The position numbers were made by a program, and so were the translations under genes. A DNA stretch of 35,527 nt from Bacteroidales bacterium. GTDB taxonomy: Bacteria > Bacteroidota > Bacteroidia > Bacteroidales > UBA10428. Below, piece after piece: positions 24,360 to 32,646 of the stretch (within the stretch, counting starts at the first letter, position 1; each line of letters opens with the position of its first letter). The DNA is taken from NCBI GenBank assembly GCA_016935435.1, contig JAFGQZ010000050.1:1-35527 (forward strand), in the 5' to 3' direction. The notes under the pieces were generated by a model. The model had not been told where the DNA came from. It saw only the letters and a program-made list of their open reading frames with translations, and did no database searches.

Positions 24360-26984
24360 ATGAGTACATTAAACAAAATATTCGACAAGCTGGCACAAAG
24401 CCGCCAAAATATTACCCTGCTGGCAATAATTACAGGATTGCTTTTTATTGTTTTTTCCTGGATAATTCTTTTCATTAGCAGCAAAACAGCCATATCGTTC
24501 AGTGGTATTGCCCATATTCATAAAACCAGCCCGGTACTCTACCTTATCGATTTCTTCCCGTTAATCGCAATCGCTTTCATATTTATAATCGAGCTGAAAA
24601 GAAAAAAAGAAAAAGAACAGCTCACGAAAGAAGTCGATTCGCGCGAGAAACTTATGGATGCAATGGCCGGTTTTGCCAAAGAAATTGGCGAAGGTAATTT
24701 TAAATCGACCCTCAACATCGACTCGCACAACAATATTCTGGCGCAATCGCTTTTAATGATGCGCGAAAACCTTGCTGAAAACCACAAAAAAGAAACTGAA
24801 CAAAGCTGGATAGCCGAAGGCAAAGAAATAATATCCGATATCCTGAGGATGCACAACCGCATTGAAGAACTATCGCTCAGGGTTATTCACGAACTGGTTA
24901 AATATATACAAGTGGTACAGGGCGCCCTGTACCTATACGATGAAGAGAAAAAGATACTAAAAAACGTTGCAACATACGCTTATAACCGCAGAAAGTTTAT
25001 TAACCAGGAGTTTAAGCCTGGCCATGGGTTAATTGGCGAATGCGCCTATGAAATGGACTACATTTACCGCACTGAAATACCCGACGACTATGCAACAATT
25101 ACATCGGGAATTCTTGGCGAGCAGAAACCACGCAGCATTTTGCTAATCCCGCTTATTTCCGATGAAAAACTTCAAGGGGTCATTGAATTTGCATCAATAC
25201 ATGCCGAAATACCTGAACTCACCATACGTTTCCTAAAAGAACTCGGCGAAGTGCTTGCCCGCACAATTTTTAACCTGCGCATAAACCAAAAAACCGAACA
25301 ACTTCTGCAGGAAGCCCAACTTATGACCCGCGAATTGCAGGAAAACGAAGAGCAACTCAGGCAAAATGCCGAAGAAATGCGGGCAACCCAGGAAGAACTC
25401 CAAAAATCGAATGAACAACTCGAAGCCAACATACAAAAAGTCGAAAATGCCCAGAAAAGGCTTCACTCCCTACTTGAAAATGCTTCCGAGATTATTTCGA
25501 TTTACAATAAAGATTTCAACCTTGTCTATATCAGTCCGTCTGTTAGCAACATCCTGGGCTATTCGCCCGAAGAAATGATGAGTGGAAAAGACATGGACAG
25601 GCTTACGCGCAAAGGCGAACAGGCCATGCGCGAAATGTTTAAGCAAATAATCGATTTCCCGAAAAAGCCCGTATCGTTTCAATATACTTACATGAAGAAA
25701 AACGGCCAGAAAATTTTCCTGGAAACAACAGGCCGAAACCTTCTTCACGACCCGGCAATACAAGGCATCATATTAAATTCAACCGATATAACAGAACGCA
25801 AAAGGGCAGAAAAAGAAGAGCGCATGCGCAGTAAAATGCAGGCCCTCTCCGAAAATTCCCTCGACATGATTATGCGTTTGAGCACGGTTGGCCAGTTTTT
25901 TTATGCAAACCCGGTTACAAAAAATTACCTGGGCATCGACACAAAAGACCTGATAAACAAAACCCTCAACGAAGTTAATTTCGCCGATGTACTTTTTAAT
26001 TACTTCCGCGAAACTATTGAGCAAATAAAGAGCAGCCCGGTTAAAGCCAACGCCGAAATTACCATCCCGGCCCTTATCGACGATGTAAAAGAAGACCGGA
26101 TAATGAGCTTCGTGGCCATCCCTGAATTTAACGAAAACGAACTGGAAACCATTTTGTTTGTCGGCCACGATATTACCGAAGCAAAACGCATTGAACTCGA
26201 AATACAGGACAAAAACCGCAAAATCGAAGATTCAATAAACTATGCCCAGCGCATACAAACATCAATACTGCCCGACAACCGTGTCATCAGGGAACATCTT
26301 CCGAAATCGTTTATTTTTTATCGACCGCGCGATGTGGTTAGCGGCGACTTCCCCTGGTTCCTGCAAAAAGGCAATATTACCTATATTGCTGCCGTTGACT
26401 GTACCGGCCACGGCGTACCAGGTGCGCTGCTCTCGTTTATTGGCTATTTCTTATTAAACAATATTGTTGACCACGAAAGCGAACACACGGCCGCCAGCAT
26501 TATTAACGACCTGCACTACAGGGTAAGAAAAACCCTGAAGCAAGACCATAACGATGCCGAAGCCCGCGATGGGATGGATATAGCCTTCTGCCGCATCGAC
26601 CCCATAAAAAAAGAATTGCAATTCAGTGGCGCCCATCGGCCTTTATACCTTTTGCGCAAAGGCGAATTGCTTGAGTTTAAAGGCGACCGAAAAGCTATTG
26701 GCGGAATTCCCCACCGTAAAAAAGAAGAAACCGACTTTACAAACCATATCATTAACTATGAAGGCGGCGATAAAATATTTTTCTTTTCCGATGGCTTGCC
26801 CGACCAGTTGGGTGGCCCCGAAATAAAAAAATACTCGCCCGGACGTATCCGCGAAAAAATTGTTGAGAACAAAAATTTGACTATGGAAGATTTTAATGTT
26901 TTTTTTGCGAATGATTTCGAAGAATACAAAGGCAACAATAAACAAATTGATGATGTATTACTAATAGGAATTGAACTAATTTGA
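24360..26984 (+). CDS. Membrane GAF-PAS-PAS-SpoIIE (PP2C) phosphatase, SiaA-like
   Basis: An 874-residue sensor phosphatase. Two membrane helices (about 18-41 and 58-80) precede a GAF domain (about 173-310). A Glu-rich coiled coil with RQNAEEMRATQEE follows (about 310-370). Two PAS domains sit near 367-485 and 493-610, and the SpoIIE/PP2C domain occupies about 635-874. Metal-binding acids are in place: Asp663 in VSGDFPWF, Asp680 in VDCTGHG, Asp737 and Asp740 in DGMDIAF, and Asp864/865 in QIDDVLL. By analogy with Pseudomonas SiaA it should dephosphorylate the SiaC-type switch protein encoded two genes downstream. Its sensor parts differ from SiaA, which has a periplasmic domain. The coiled coil is a possible CheR/CheB target. 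Confidence 0.88.
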   Translation: MSTLNKIFDKLAQSRQNITLLAIITGLLFIVFSWIILFISSKTAISFSGIAHIHKTSPVLYLIDFFPLIAIAFIFIIELKRKKEKEQLTKEVDSREKLMDAMAGFAKEIGEGNFKSTLNIDSHNNILAQSLLMMRENLAENHKKETEQSWIAEGKEIISDILRMHNRIEELSLRVIHELVKYIQVVQGALYLYDEEKKILKNVATYAYNRRKFINQEFKPGHGLIGECAYEMDYIYRTEIPDDYATITSGILGEQKPRSILLIPLISDEKLQGVIEFASIHAEIPELTIRFLKELGEVLARTIFNLRINQKTEQLLQEAQLMTRELQENEEQLRQNAEEMRATQEELQKSNEQLEANIQKVENAQKRLHSLLENASEIISIYNKDFNLVYISPSVSNILGYSPEEMMSGKDMDRLTRKGEQAMREMFKQIIDFPKKPVSFQYTYMKKNGQKIFLETTGRNLLHDPAIQGIILNSTDITERKRAEKEERMRSKMQALSENSLDMIMRLSTVGQFFYANPVTKNYLGIDTKDLINKTLNEVNFADVLFNYFRETIEQIKSSPVKANAEITIPALIDDVKEDRIMSFVAIPEFNENELETILFVGHDITEAKRIELEIQDKNRKIEDSINYAQRIQTSILPDNRVIREHLPKSFIFYRPRDVVSGDFPWFLQKGNITYIAAVDCTGHGVPGALLSFIGYFLLNNIVDHESEHTAASIINDLHYRVRKTLKQDHNDAEARDGMDIAFCRIDPIKKELQFSGAHRPLYLLRKGELLEFKGDRKAIGGIPHRKKEETDFTNHIINYEGGDKIFFFSDGLPDQLGGPEIKKYSPGRIREKIVENKNLTMEDFNVFFANDFEEYKGNNKQIDDVLLIGIELI

Positions 26985-27003
26985 TTATAAAACGGTTAAA
27001 CTT

Positions 27004-27582
27004 ATGGATAACAAGAAAGATGTAAAAGGCTTCCTGGAATTTGTTTACGAATTCTACAAATCGATGAAGGCCCATGAGATTACATTGGTGTACGAAGGCG
27101 AAATTACGCATCAGATTACCAAAGCGTTTACTTCACTCACCGAGTCGAACATGGCAAAAGACGACGAACCTGGCACTGTTCAGCGTAAAGTGTTCCATGT
27201 TATGGTCGAATGCCTGCAAAACATTAGCAAGCATGCCGACGATTTTACCTCAAGCGACTTCCTTTTCTCAGGAAGGGGAATATTCCTGGTCAGCAAAGGC
27301 GAAAACGAATACAGCGTTACTACCGGAAATGCCGTTGACAACGACCGGATCGAAGAACTAACAAAAATGCTTGAAAGCATTAACCGCATGGACAAAGAAG
27401 AGTTGAAAGATTTGTATAAAAAACAAATGAAAGAGGGACGTCTGTCAGAAAAAGGCGGTGCCGGGCTGGGTTTTATCGATATTAAAAGAAAAACAGGCAG
27501 GGACTTGGAATACCACTTCCTGCCAATTTCCGATGATACTTCTTTCTTTTTATTAACTTCGACCATTGGGAGAGAGGAATAA
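27004..27582 (+). CDS. siaB: SiaB-family protein kinase
   Basis: A 192-residue GHKL-fold kinase of the SiaB family. The N-box lies at HVMVECLQNISKHADD with Glu69 and Asn73, and the glycine-rich nucleotide lid at GGAGLGFIDI. There is no phosphate-accepting histidine, in line with serine/threonine anti-sigma-type kinases. In Pseudomonas, SiaB phosphorylates Thr68 of SiaC and is opposed by the phosphatase SiaA. Here the phosphatase gene is 19 bases upstream and the SiaC-type gene 49 bases downstream, the same functional trio. The family match rests on motifs and context. Confidence 0.85.
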   Translation: MDNKKDVKGFLEFVYEFYKSMKAHEITLVYEGEITHQITKAFTSLTESNMAKDDEPGTVQRKVFHVMVECLQNISKHADDFTSSDFLFSGRGIFLVSKGENEYSVTTGNAVDNDRIEELTKMLESINRMDKEELKDLYKKQMKEGRLSEKGGAGLGFIDIKRKTGRDLEYHFLPISDDTSFFLLTSTIGREE

Positions 27583-27631
27583 CTATTATTAATTTTGTTG
27601 AACATTTCTAAAAATATATAAAAGCTCTGCT

Positions 27632-28012
27632 ATGGAAACAATAAAAATTCAAGGCACTGAGGATACCCCGAAAGTTATACTTGACAAGGAAAAAGAGGTC
27701 ATGGAAATCTCAGGGCGCTCGTTACCGGAAGATGTGGCATCGTTCTACGATCCTATTCTTACTTGGCTCGACGAATATGCAAGTGCGCCCAATAAAAAAA
27801 CTGTATTCAATTTTAAACTGGTATATTTCAACACAGCTTCGTCAAAACTTCTGCTCGACATTCTTATGAAACTTGAAGAAATCCACGAAGCCGGGAACGA
27901 TGTGCTTATTCGCTGGCATTATCCCGAAGACGATGAAGATATGGAAGAAGCCGGTGAAGAATATGCCGATATTGTTGATGTACCGTTTGAACAGGTGCCA
28001 TATTCGAATTAA
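27632..28012 (+). CDS. siaC: SiaC-family (DUF1987) partner-switch protein
   Basis: A 126-residue switch protein. Family motifs are ISGRSLPEDVASFYDPI near residue 27 and FKLVYFNTASSKLLLDIL from 61. The threonine falls at position 68, the same number as the phosphorylated Thr68 of Pseudomonas SiaC. The C-terminus is strongly acidic (EDDEDMEEAGEEYAD). In Pseudomonas unphosphorylated SiaC binds and activates the diguanylate cyclase SiaD. No GGDEF protein is encoded in this window, so the partner here is different or distant. The ABC transporter gene follows after 33 bases and is the natural candidate partner (inference). Confidence 0.9.
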   Translation: METIKIQGTEDTPKVILDKEKEVMEISGRSLPEDVASFYDPILTWLDEYASAPNKKTVFNFKLVYFNTASSKLLLDILMKLEEIHEAGNDVLIRWHYPEDDEDMEEAGEEYADIVDVPFEQVPYSN

Positions 28013-28045
28013 TACCAAGTTATTACAAACTAACCAGGCTTTTAT

Positions 28046-31000
28046 ATGAGCGAAGAGATTCTGAAAGCGCTGATGCAATTGTTTGCCATTATTGCCAAAC
28101 AAGACGAAGGTGTTGAAAAAACGCAGGTTGAGTACGTTAAAAACTTCCTGCAGCAGCAGATTACTGCCGATAAAGTTTCAGAATACTTTGCCCTTTTTGA
28201 AGAACATGCCAATGTGGCCGACGACGACCACAAAAAAAACAGGCTCACCTCTGTTAAGGACTCTGTAAGGATTTTGGGCTTATGCAAAAAAATCAACAAG
28301 ACCCTTACACAAAAACAAAAGGTTGTAGCCCTGGTACGCTTATTTGAAATTGTAAACGCCGACCGGAAATTTACCGATCAGCGTATGGCCATTATCAATA
28401 CTGTTGCAGAAGTTTTTAATATTTCTCAGGAAGAATTTAAAAGTATAGAGCTTTTTGTTATTAAAAATAACCCCTCGGAACTCGACGACAATAATATTTT
28501 AATAATAAACGATAAGCCAGAAAGGTACGAATACGCAAAAAAAATACACACAAAACACCTCGACACCAATATATTTCTGTTGAGGGTTGTCAGCGTCGAT
28601 TTGTATTTTTTGCGATATACCGGAAACGAAGATTTGTTTCTAAACGGGCTGCCCATTAACAATGCAAGAATTTACCTTTTTGCAAACGGCAGTACCGTTA
28701 AGTTACCAAAAGGATCGCCGGTTTATTACAGCGATGTGGTATCGCATTTTATGGCCGATATTACCTCGAGCCGCATATCGTTTACCGTACGCGATGTAAG
28801 TTTCCGTTTCCCAAACGGCAACCTGGGGCTGCGCAATGTGTCGTTTTCTGAGGGACATGGGCGCCTTATCGGAATAATGGGCGCCAGCGGGGCAGGAAAA
28901 ACTACCCTGCTAAATGTACTTTCGGGCATCGATCCACCTTCGACCGGCGAAGTACTCATTAACAACATTAACCTTCATACCGAAAAAGAAAAAATCGAAG
29001 GGGTTATCGGGCTTATACCCCAGGACGACTTGCTTATCGAAGAATTAACCGTTTTCGAAAACCTGTATTTCAGTGCCAAATTATGTTTTAAAAATAAAAG
29101 CGAAGCCCAAATAACAGAACTGGTCAATAAAACTTTGCAGAACCTGGGCTTGTTCGATCGAAAAGACCTTAAAGTAGGCTCGCCTTTGAACAAAACCATT
29201 TCCGGAGGGCAGCGAAAACGCCTTAACATAGCCCTTGAACTGGTAAGGGAACCATCGATTTTATTTGTCGATGAACCAACCTCAGGGCTTTCATCGCGCG
29301 ATTCCGAAAATGTTATGGATCTTCTGCGCGAGCTTGCACTCAAAGGAAAACTCATTTTTGTTGTTATCCACCAGCCATCGTCCGACATTTATAAAATGTT
29401 CGACAAAATGATCATTCTCGATACCGGCGGTTACCAGATTTATTATGGCAACCCGGTTGAAGGTGTCATGTATTTCAAGCGCATGGACGCCCAAATAAAC
29501 AGCGAAGTTGGCGAATGCCCAACCTGTGGCAATGTTAACCCCGAGCTTATTTTTAATATTATAGAAGCACACGTTGTCGATGAATTCGGCAATTACACCG
29601 ATACCCGGAAAGTTTCTCCAGAAAAATGGGAAGAAAACTACCAAAATAATTTCTTCTACGACGAGGTTGAGCCCATTAAAGAAAACCCACCCAAAAGCCT
29701 GAATATCCCAAACTGGTTTTCACAGTTTAAAATTTACCTCATCCGCGATTTTCTTTCAAAAATCGGGAACCGCCAATATGTTGCACTTAACTTGCTTGAG
29801 GCACCGGTGCTGGGTTTTATATTATCTTATATTATAAGGTTTATCGAAGACCCTAACTCGAAAATTTACATTTTCAGGGAAAACGAAAATATTTCAATAT
29901 ATATTTTTATGGCACTTATTGTTGCCCTTTTCCTTGGCTTTATGGTAAGCGCCGAAGAAATATTTAAAGACCGGAAAATACTAAAACGCGAAAAATTCTT
30001 AAACCTCAGCCGTTCAAGCTATTTTATTTCCAAAATAGGCATCTTGTTTGTTATCAGTGCCATACAGGCGTTTCTGTTTGTGCTTATAGCAAATAACATT
30101 CTCGGTTTAAGGGGCATGAACTTTTATTACTGGCTGGCACTGTTTAGCACTGCTGCCTGCGCAAATATGCTGGGACTAAACATATCTGCCACTTTTAACT
30201 CGGCAGTTACAATATACATACTTATCCCACTGGTAATGATTCCGATGATGATATTGAGCGGGGCCATGTTTAGTTTCGATAAGCTCAACCGTACCGTAGG
30301 CCGCATAGACAAAGTACCTTTTATAGCCGAGTTTATGCCTACCAAATGGTCGTACGAAGCCCTAATGGTAAAGCAATTCCGCGACAATGAGTTTAACAAA
30401 ATTTTCTACCTTCTTGAAAAAGACGAAAGCAAAGCCGACTTTAAAAAAGTGTACCTGATTCCAGAATTACGCGAACGGCTAAAACGCATTGATAAAGAAA
30501 TTAGGAACATAAACCAGGTAGATATTACCAAAACCGACCTTAAAATTATTTATAACGAAATAAAACGCGAGAACAAACTTGCTGCCCTGGTCGAAAAAGA
30601 AAACAAGGCCCGCCAGGCAAATGAGAATATTCCTTTGCCGAAACCTGTTGTGTTTGAAAATATACAGGAACTAAGCCCTGGAAACTTTAATATGGCGGTT
30701 GGACGAAGGGTTAACGATTACCTGAAAGAGCTCGACCACTATTACACCCAGGTTTTTACCATTGCAAACCAAAAACGCCAGAATATTATTAACTACTATA
30801 TGGAGAACGATCCGGACAGGTATAAGGAAGTGCGCGATCGTTACCATAACGAAAGTATTACCGATATTCTGAAAAAAGTATATGAGAAAAATGTAATGGT
30901 TGAGTTTAAAGATCACCTAATACAGCATAAAGACCCAATATATATGGATCCGGTTCCTGCAAATGTTTTTAGCTTGCGAACACACTTTTTTGCCCCGCGA

Positions 31001-31144
31001 AAACACTTGTTTGGCCTGTATTTCGACACATATTGGTTCAATATCTCAGCTATATGGATATTAACTGGCATACTTTATGTATCGCTATATATCGATCTGT
31101 TTAAACGTTTATTGAATATTGGCGATAAGCTTAGGAAAAAATAG
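28046..31144 (+). CDS. ABCG-like exporter with TerB-like N-terminus
   Basis: A 1032-residue half-transporter. Residues 1 to about 145 are helical and resemble TerB-type domains (LFAIIAKQDEGVEK, LFEIVNADRKFTDQ). Residues 150-245 are beta-rich (LFLNGLPINNARIYLFANG) and could be FHA-like, at low confidence. The ATPase (about 250-480) has Walker A GASGAGKTT (Lys285), signature SGGQRKR and Walker B ILFVDEPTSGL. Membrane helices start near 586, and the last lies near 1000-1020. Between them, about 775-995, is an unusually long charged loop. A CPTCG motif sits in the linker after the ATPase. The ABCG order (ATPase before membrane part) suggests export. Substrate unknown. It follows siaC by 33 bases, so the switch may control it. 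Confidence 0.87.
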   Translation: MSEEILKALMQLFAIIAKQDEGVEKTQVEYVKNFLQQQITADKVSEYFALFEEHANVADDDHKKNRLTSVKDSVRILGLCKKINKTLTQKQKVVALVRLFEIVNADRKFTDQRMAIINTVAEVFNISQEEFKSIELFVIKNNPSELDDNNILIINDKPERYEYAKKIHTKHLDTNIFLLRVVSVDLYFLRYTGNEDLFLNGLPINNARIYLFANGSTVKLPKGSPVYYSDVVSHFMADITSSRISFTVRDVSFRFPNGNLGLRNVSFSEGHGRLIGIMGASGAGKTTLLNVLSGIDPPSTGEVLINNINLHTEKEKIEGVIGLIPQDDLLIEELTVFENLYFSAKLCFKNKSEAQITELVNKTLQNLGLFDRKDLKVGSPLNKTISGGQRKRLNIALELVREPSILFVDEPTSGLSSRDSENVMDLLRELALKGKLIFVVIHQPSSDIYKMFDKMIILDTGGYQIYYGNPVEGVMYFKRMDAQINSEVGECPTCGNVNPELIFNIIEAHVVDEFGNYTDTRKVSPEKWEENYQNNFFYDEVEPIKENPPKSLNIPNWFSQFKIYLIRDFLSKIGNRQYVALNLLEAPVLGFILSYIIRFIEDPNSKIYIFRENENISIYIFMALIVALFLGFMVSAEEIFKDRKILKREKFLNLSRSSYFISKIGILFVISAIQAFLFVLIANNILGLRGMNFYYWLALFSTAACANMLGLNISATFNSAVTIYILIPLVMIPMMILSGAMFSFDKLNRTVGRIDKVPFIAEFMPTKWSYEALMVKQFRDNEFNKIFYLLEKDESKADFKKVYLIPELRERLKRIDKEIRNINQVDITKTDLKIIYNEIKRENKLAALVEKENKARQANENIPLPKPVVFENIQELSPGNFNMAVGRRVNDYLKELDHYYTQVFTIANQKRQNIINYYMENDPDRYKEVRDRYHNESITDILKKVYEKNVMVEFKDHLIQHKDPIYMDPVPANVFSLRTHFFAPRKHLFGLYFDTYWFNISAIWILTGILYVSLYIDLFKRLLNIGDKLRKK

Positions 31145-31221
31145 ATTTTTTTGAACATTTATTTTTAATATATTTATAAGCAGAAAAAATTTGTAGATAC
31201 AAGGATAAATTAAATATCGCT

Positions 31222-32136
31222 ATGGTTAGAAATTATTTATACATACTTACTGGCGTATTGTTTTTATATGCTTGCGGTTCGTGCGGTAACAAAGGTGCAT
31301 CCGGTACAAATGGCCTAAACGACATTCCCGATGATGTTGTAAACCTGGGTATTGCCGAAATTTCTGAGGAGGCAATGCAGGGCTTTGTCGATAATATGTC
31401 GTCGCCCGTTGAAATGGCTGCACTTATAAAAAGCTTAAATGTAGGCTATTCAAACAAATACCTGGCTCCTACCGATAAAATTGAAGATTACACTACCAAT
31501 TTCCAGCAGGCATTCAGCCTTGGCGTTTACGGCCTCGACCTGGGCTACCTTAATATGTACAACAAAACAAATACAGTTCTCGACTATATAAGTGCCATAA
31601 AAACCCTTGCCGATGCAATTAATGTTGGGCAGTTTTTCGATTTTACAACCCTTAAGAGGCTTGCCCAGAATAACCAAAACCTCGATTCGTTAATGTATAT
31701 TTCGGTTCACAGTTTTAATCAAATGGACAACTACCTGAGAAAAACCAACCGAAGCAACCTTAGCGTACTTATTGTTACCGGCTTATGGCTTGAAGGCAAT
31801 TACCTGGCCACCCAGGTTTATAAAGAAGCCCCCCACCCCGCTTTAAAGGAACGAATCGGAGAACAAAAAATAATAATTGAAAAATTAATGATTTTCCTCC
31901 AAAATTTTAAATCCGATAAACAATTTCAAAACCTGATCAGCGAGTTAAGCAGCTTGCAGGAAGAATACAAAAATGTTTCGATAACAATAGAATTGGGCGA
32001 ACCAGAAGCTGTTGAGAAAGATGGCATGCTCACATTTATCCAGCATGATAAAAGCATTGTTAATATTTCTGATGAAACAGTGCAAAGAATTACCCAAAAA
32101 ACTGAAGATATTCGTAACAAGTTAATCAGAAAATAA
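31222..32136 (+). CDS. Lipoprotein of unknown function in the signalling operon
   Basis: A 304-residue protein with a lipoprotein signal: hydrophobic residues 5-17 then LYAC (Cys18). It is followed by a Gly/Ser/Asn-rich tether. The mature part is mostly helical (ISEEAMQGFVDNMSSPVEMAALIKS, TLADAINVGQFFDF) and ends in a run of polar helices. I do not recognise the family. It sits 77 bases after the ABC exporter gene and four bases before the next exported protein. This suggests a periplasmic or outer-membrane accessory of the transporter, or a readout of envelope state. Confidence 0.75.
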   Translation: MVRNYLYILTGVLFLYACGSCGNKGASGTNGLNDIPDDVVNLGIAEISEEAMQGFVDNMSSPVEMAALIKSLNVGYSNKYLAPTDKIEDYTTNFQQAFSLGVYGLDLGYLNMYNKTNTVLDYISAIKTLADAINVGQFFDFTTLKRLAQNNQNLDSLMYISVHSFNQMDNYLRKTNRSNLSVLIVTGLWLEGNYLATQVYKEAPHPALKERIGEQKIIIEKLMIFLQNFKSDKQFQNLISELSSLQEEYKNVSITIELGEPEAVEKDGMLTFIQHDKSIVNISDETVQRITQKTEDIRNKLIRK

Positions 32137-32140
32137 ATCT

Positions 32141-32587
32141 ATGAGACCTTATATAAAAACTATTTTCATATTTGCATTGTTCCTGGCATTGGCCAGACCT
32201 GCATTTAGTCAGGATATATCGGAACTTACGGCGCAGTGTGCCGCCAGCGCCGGCGATGTTACATACCTTAAAGACTTTCCGGCTAAGCTCGATGCGGGTA
32301 CTCCCGGGGGCAAACCACCATCTGCAAAATATTCGATGCTGCTCAGTAAAAATACTGCCTACCGCTTTACCATATGCACCGCGCCCGATTCGGAAGGCGA
32401 AGCTATTCTTGATTTATACGATATGAATATTCTTATTGGCAGCACATATAACAAGGCTACTGGCAAAGATTACCCATCGTTCGACTTTAAATGCCAGAAA
32501 ACTGCCGTTTACCACATTTTTGTCTCTTTCAAAGAAGGAAAGGCCGGAAATGCTGTTGGAATAATGTCGTTCGTGGAAAAATTATAG
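32141..32587 (+). CDS. Small exported protein of unknown function
   Basis: A 148-residue protein with a clear signal peptide (1-23, ending PAFSQ). The mature 125 residues form a beta-rich domain: SKNTAYRFTICTAPDSEGEAILDLYD, then a segment ending TAVYHIFVSFKEGKAGNAVG. This is reminiscent of periplasmic beta-sandwich modules that bind other proteins or sugars, but no family can be named. Two cysteines, at the SELTAQCA and FKCQK positions, could form a disulfide. It is the last gene of the operon, four bases after the lipoprotein and just before a strong terminator. Confidence 0.72.
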   Translation: MRPYIKTIFIFALFLALARPAFSQDISELTAQCAASAGDVTYLKDFPAKLDAGTPGGKPPSAKYSMLLSKNTAYRFTICTAPDSEGEAILDLYDMNILIGSTYNKATGKDYPSFDFKCQKTAVYHIFVSFKEGKAGNAVGIMSFVEKL

Positions 32588-32611
32588 GCCATCAAAATTG
32601 TTAGCATATAA

Positions 32612-32644
32612 AAAGCTGCCCATAAGGCAGCTTTCTCTTTTTTT
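32612..32644 (+). terminator. Intrinsic terminator of the signalling operon
   Basis: AAAGCTGCC (32612-32620) pairs perfectly with GGCAGCTTT (32626-32634) around a five-base loop, followed by CTCTTTTTTT. It lies 24 bases after the last gene and directly before the 3' end of the convergent dusB gene. The stem reads as A-rich then GC on the other strand too, so it may also end the dusB transcript. Confidence 0.9.
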
Positions 32645-32646
32645 CA

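Noticed and set aside
24360..32587. Diguanylate cyclase (SiaD equivalent)
   Set aside because: I found no GGDEF or related signature in any protein of the operon.
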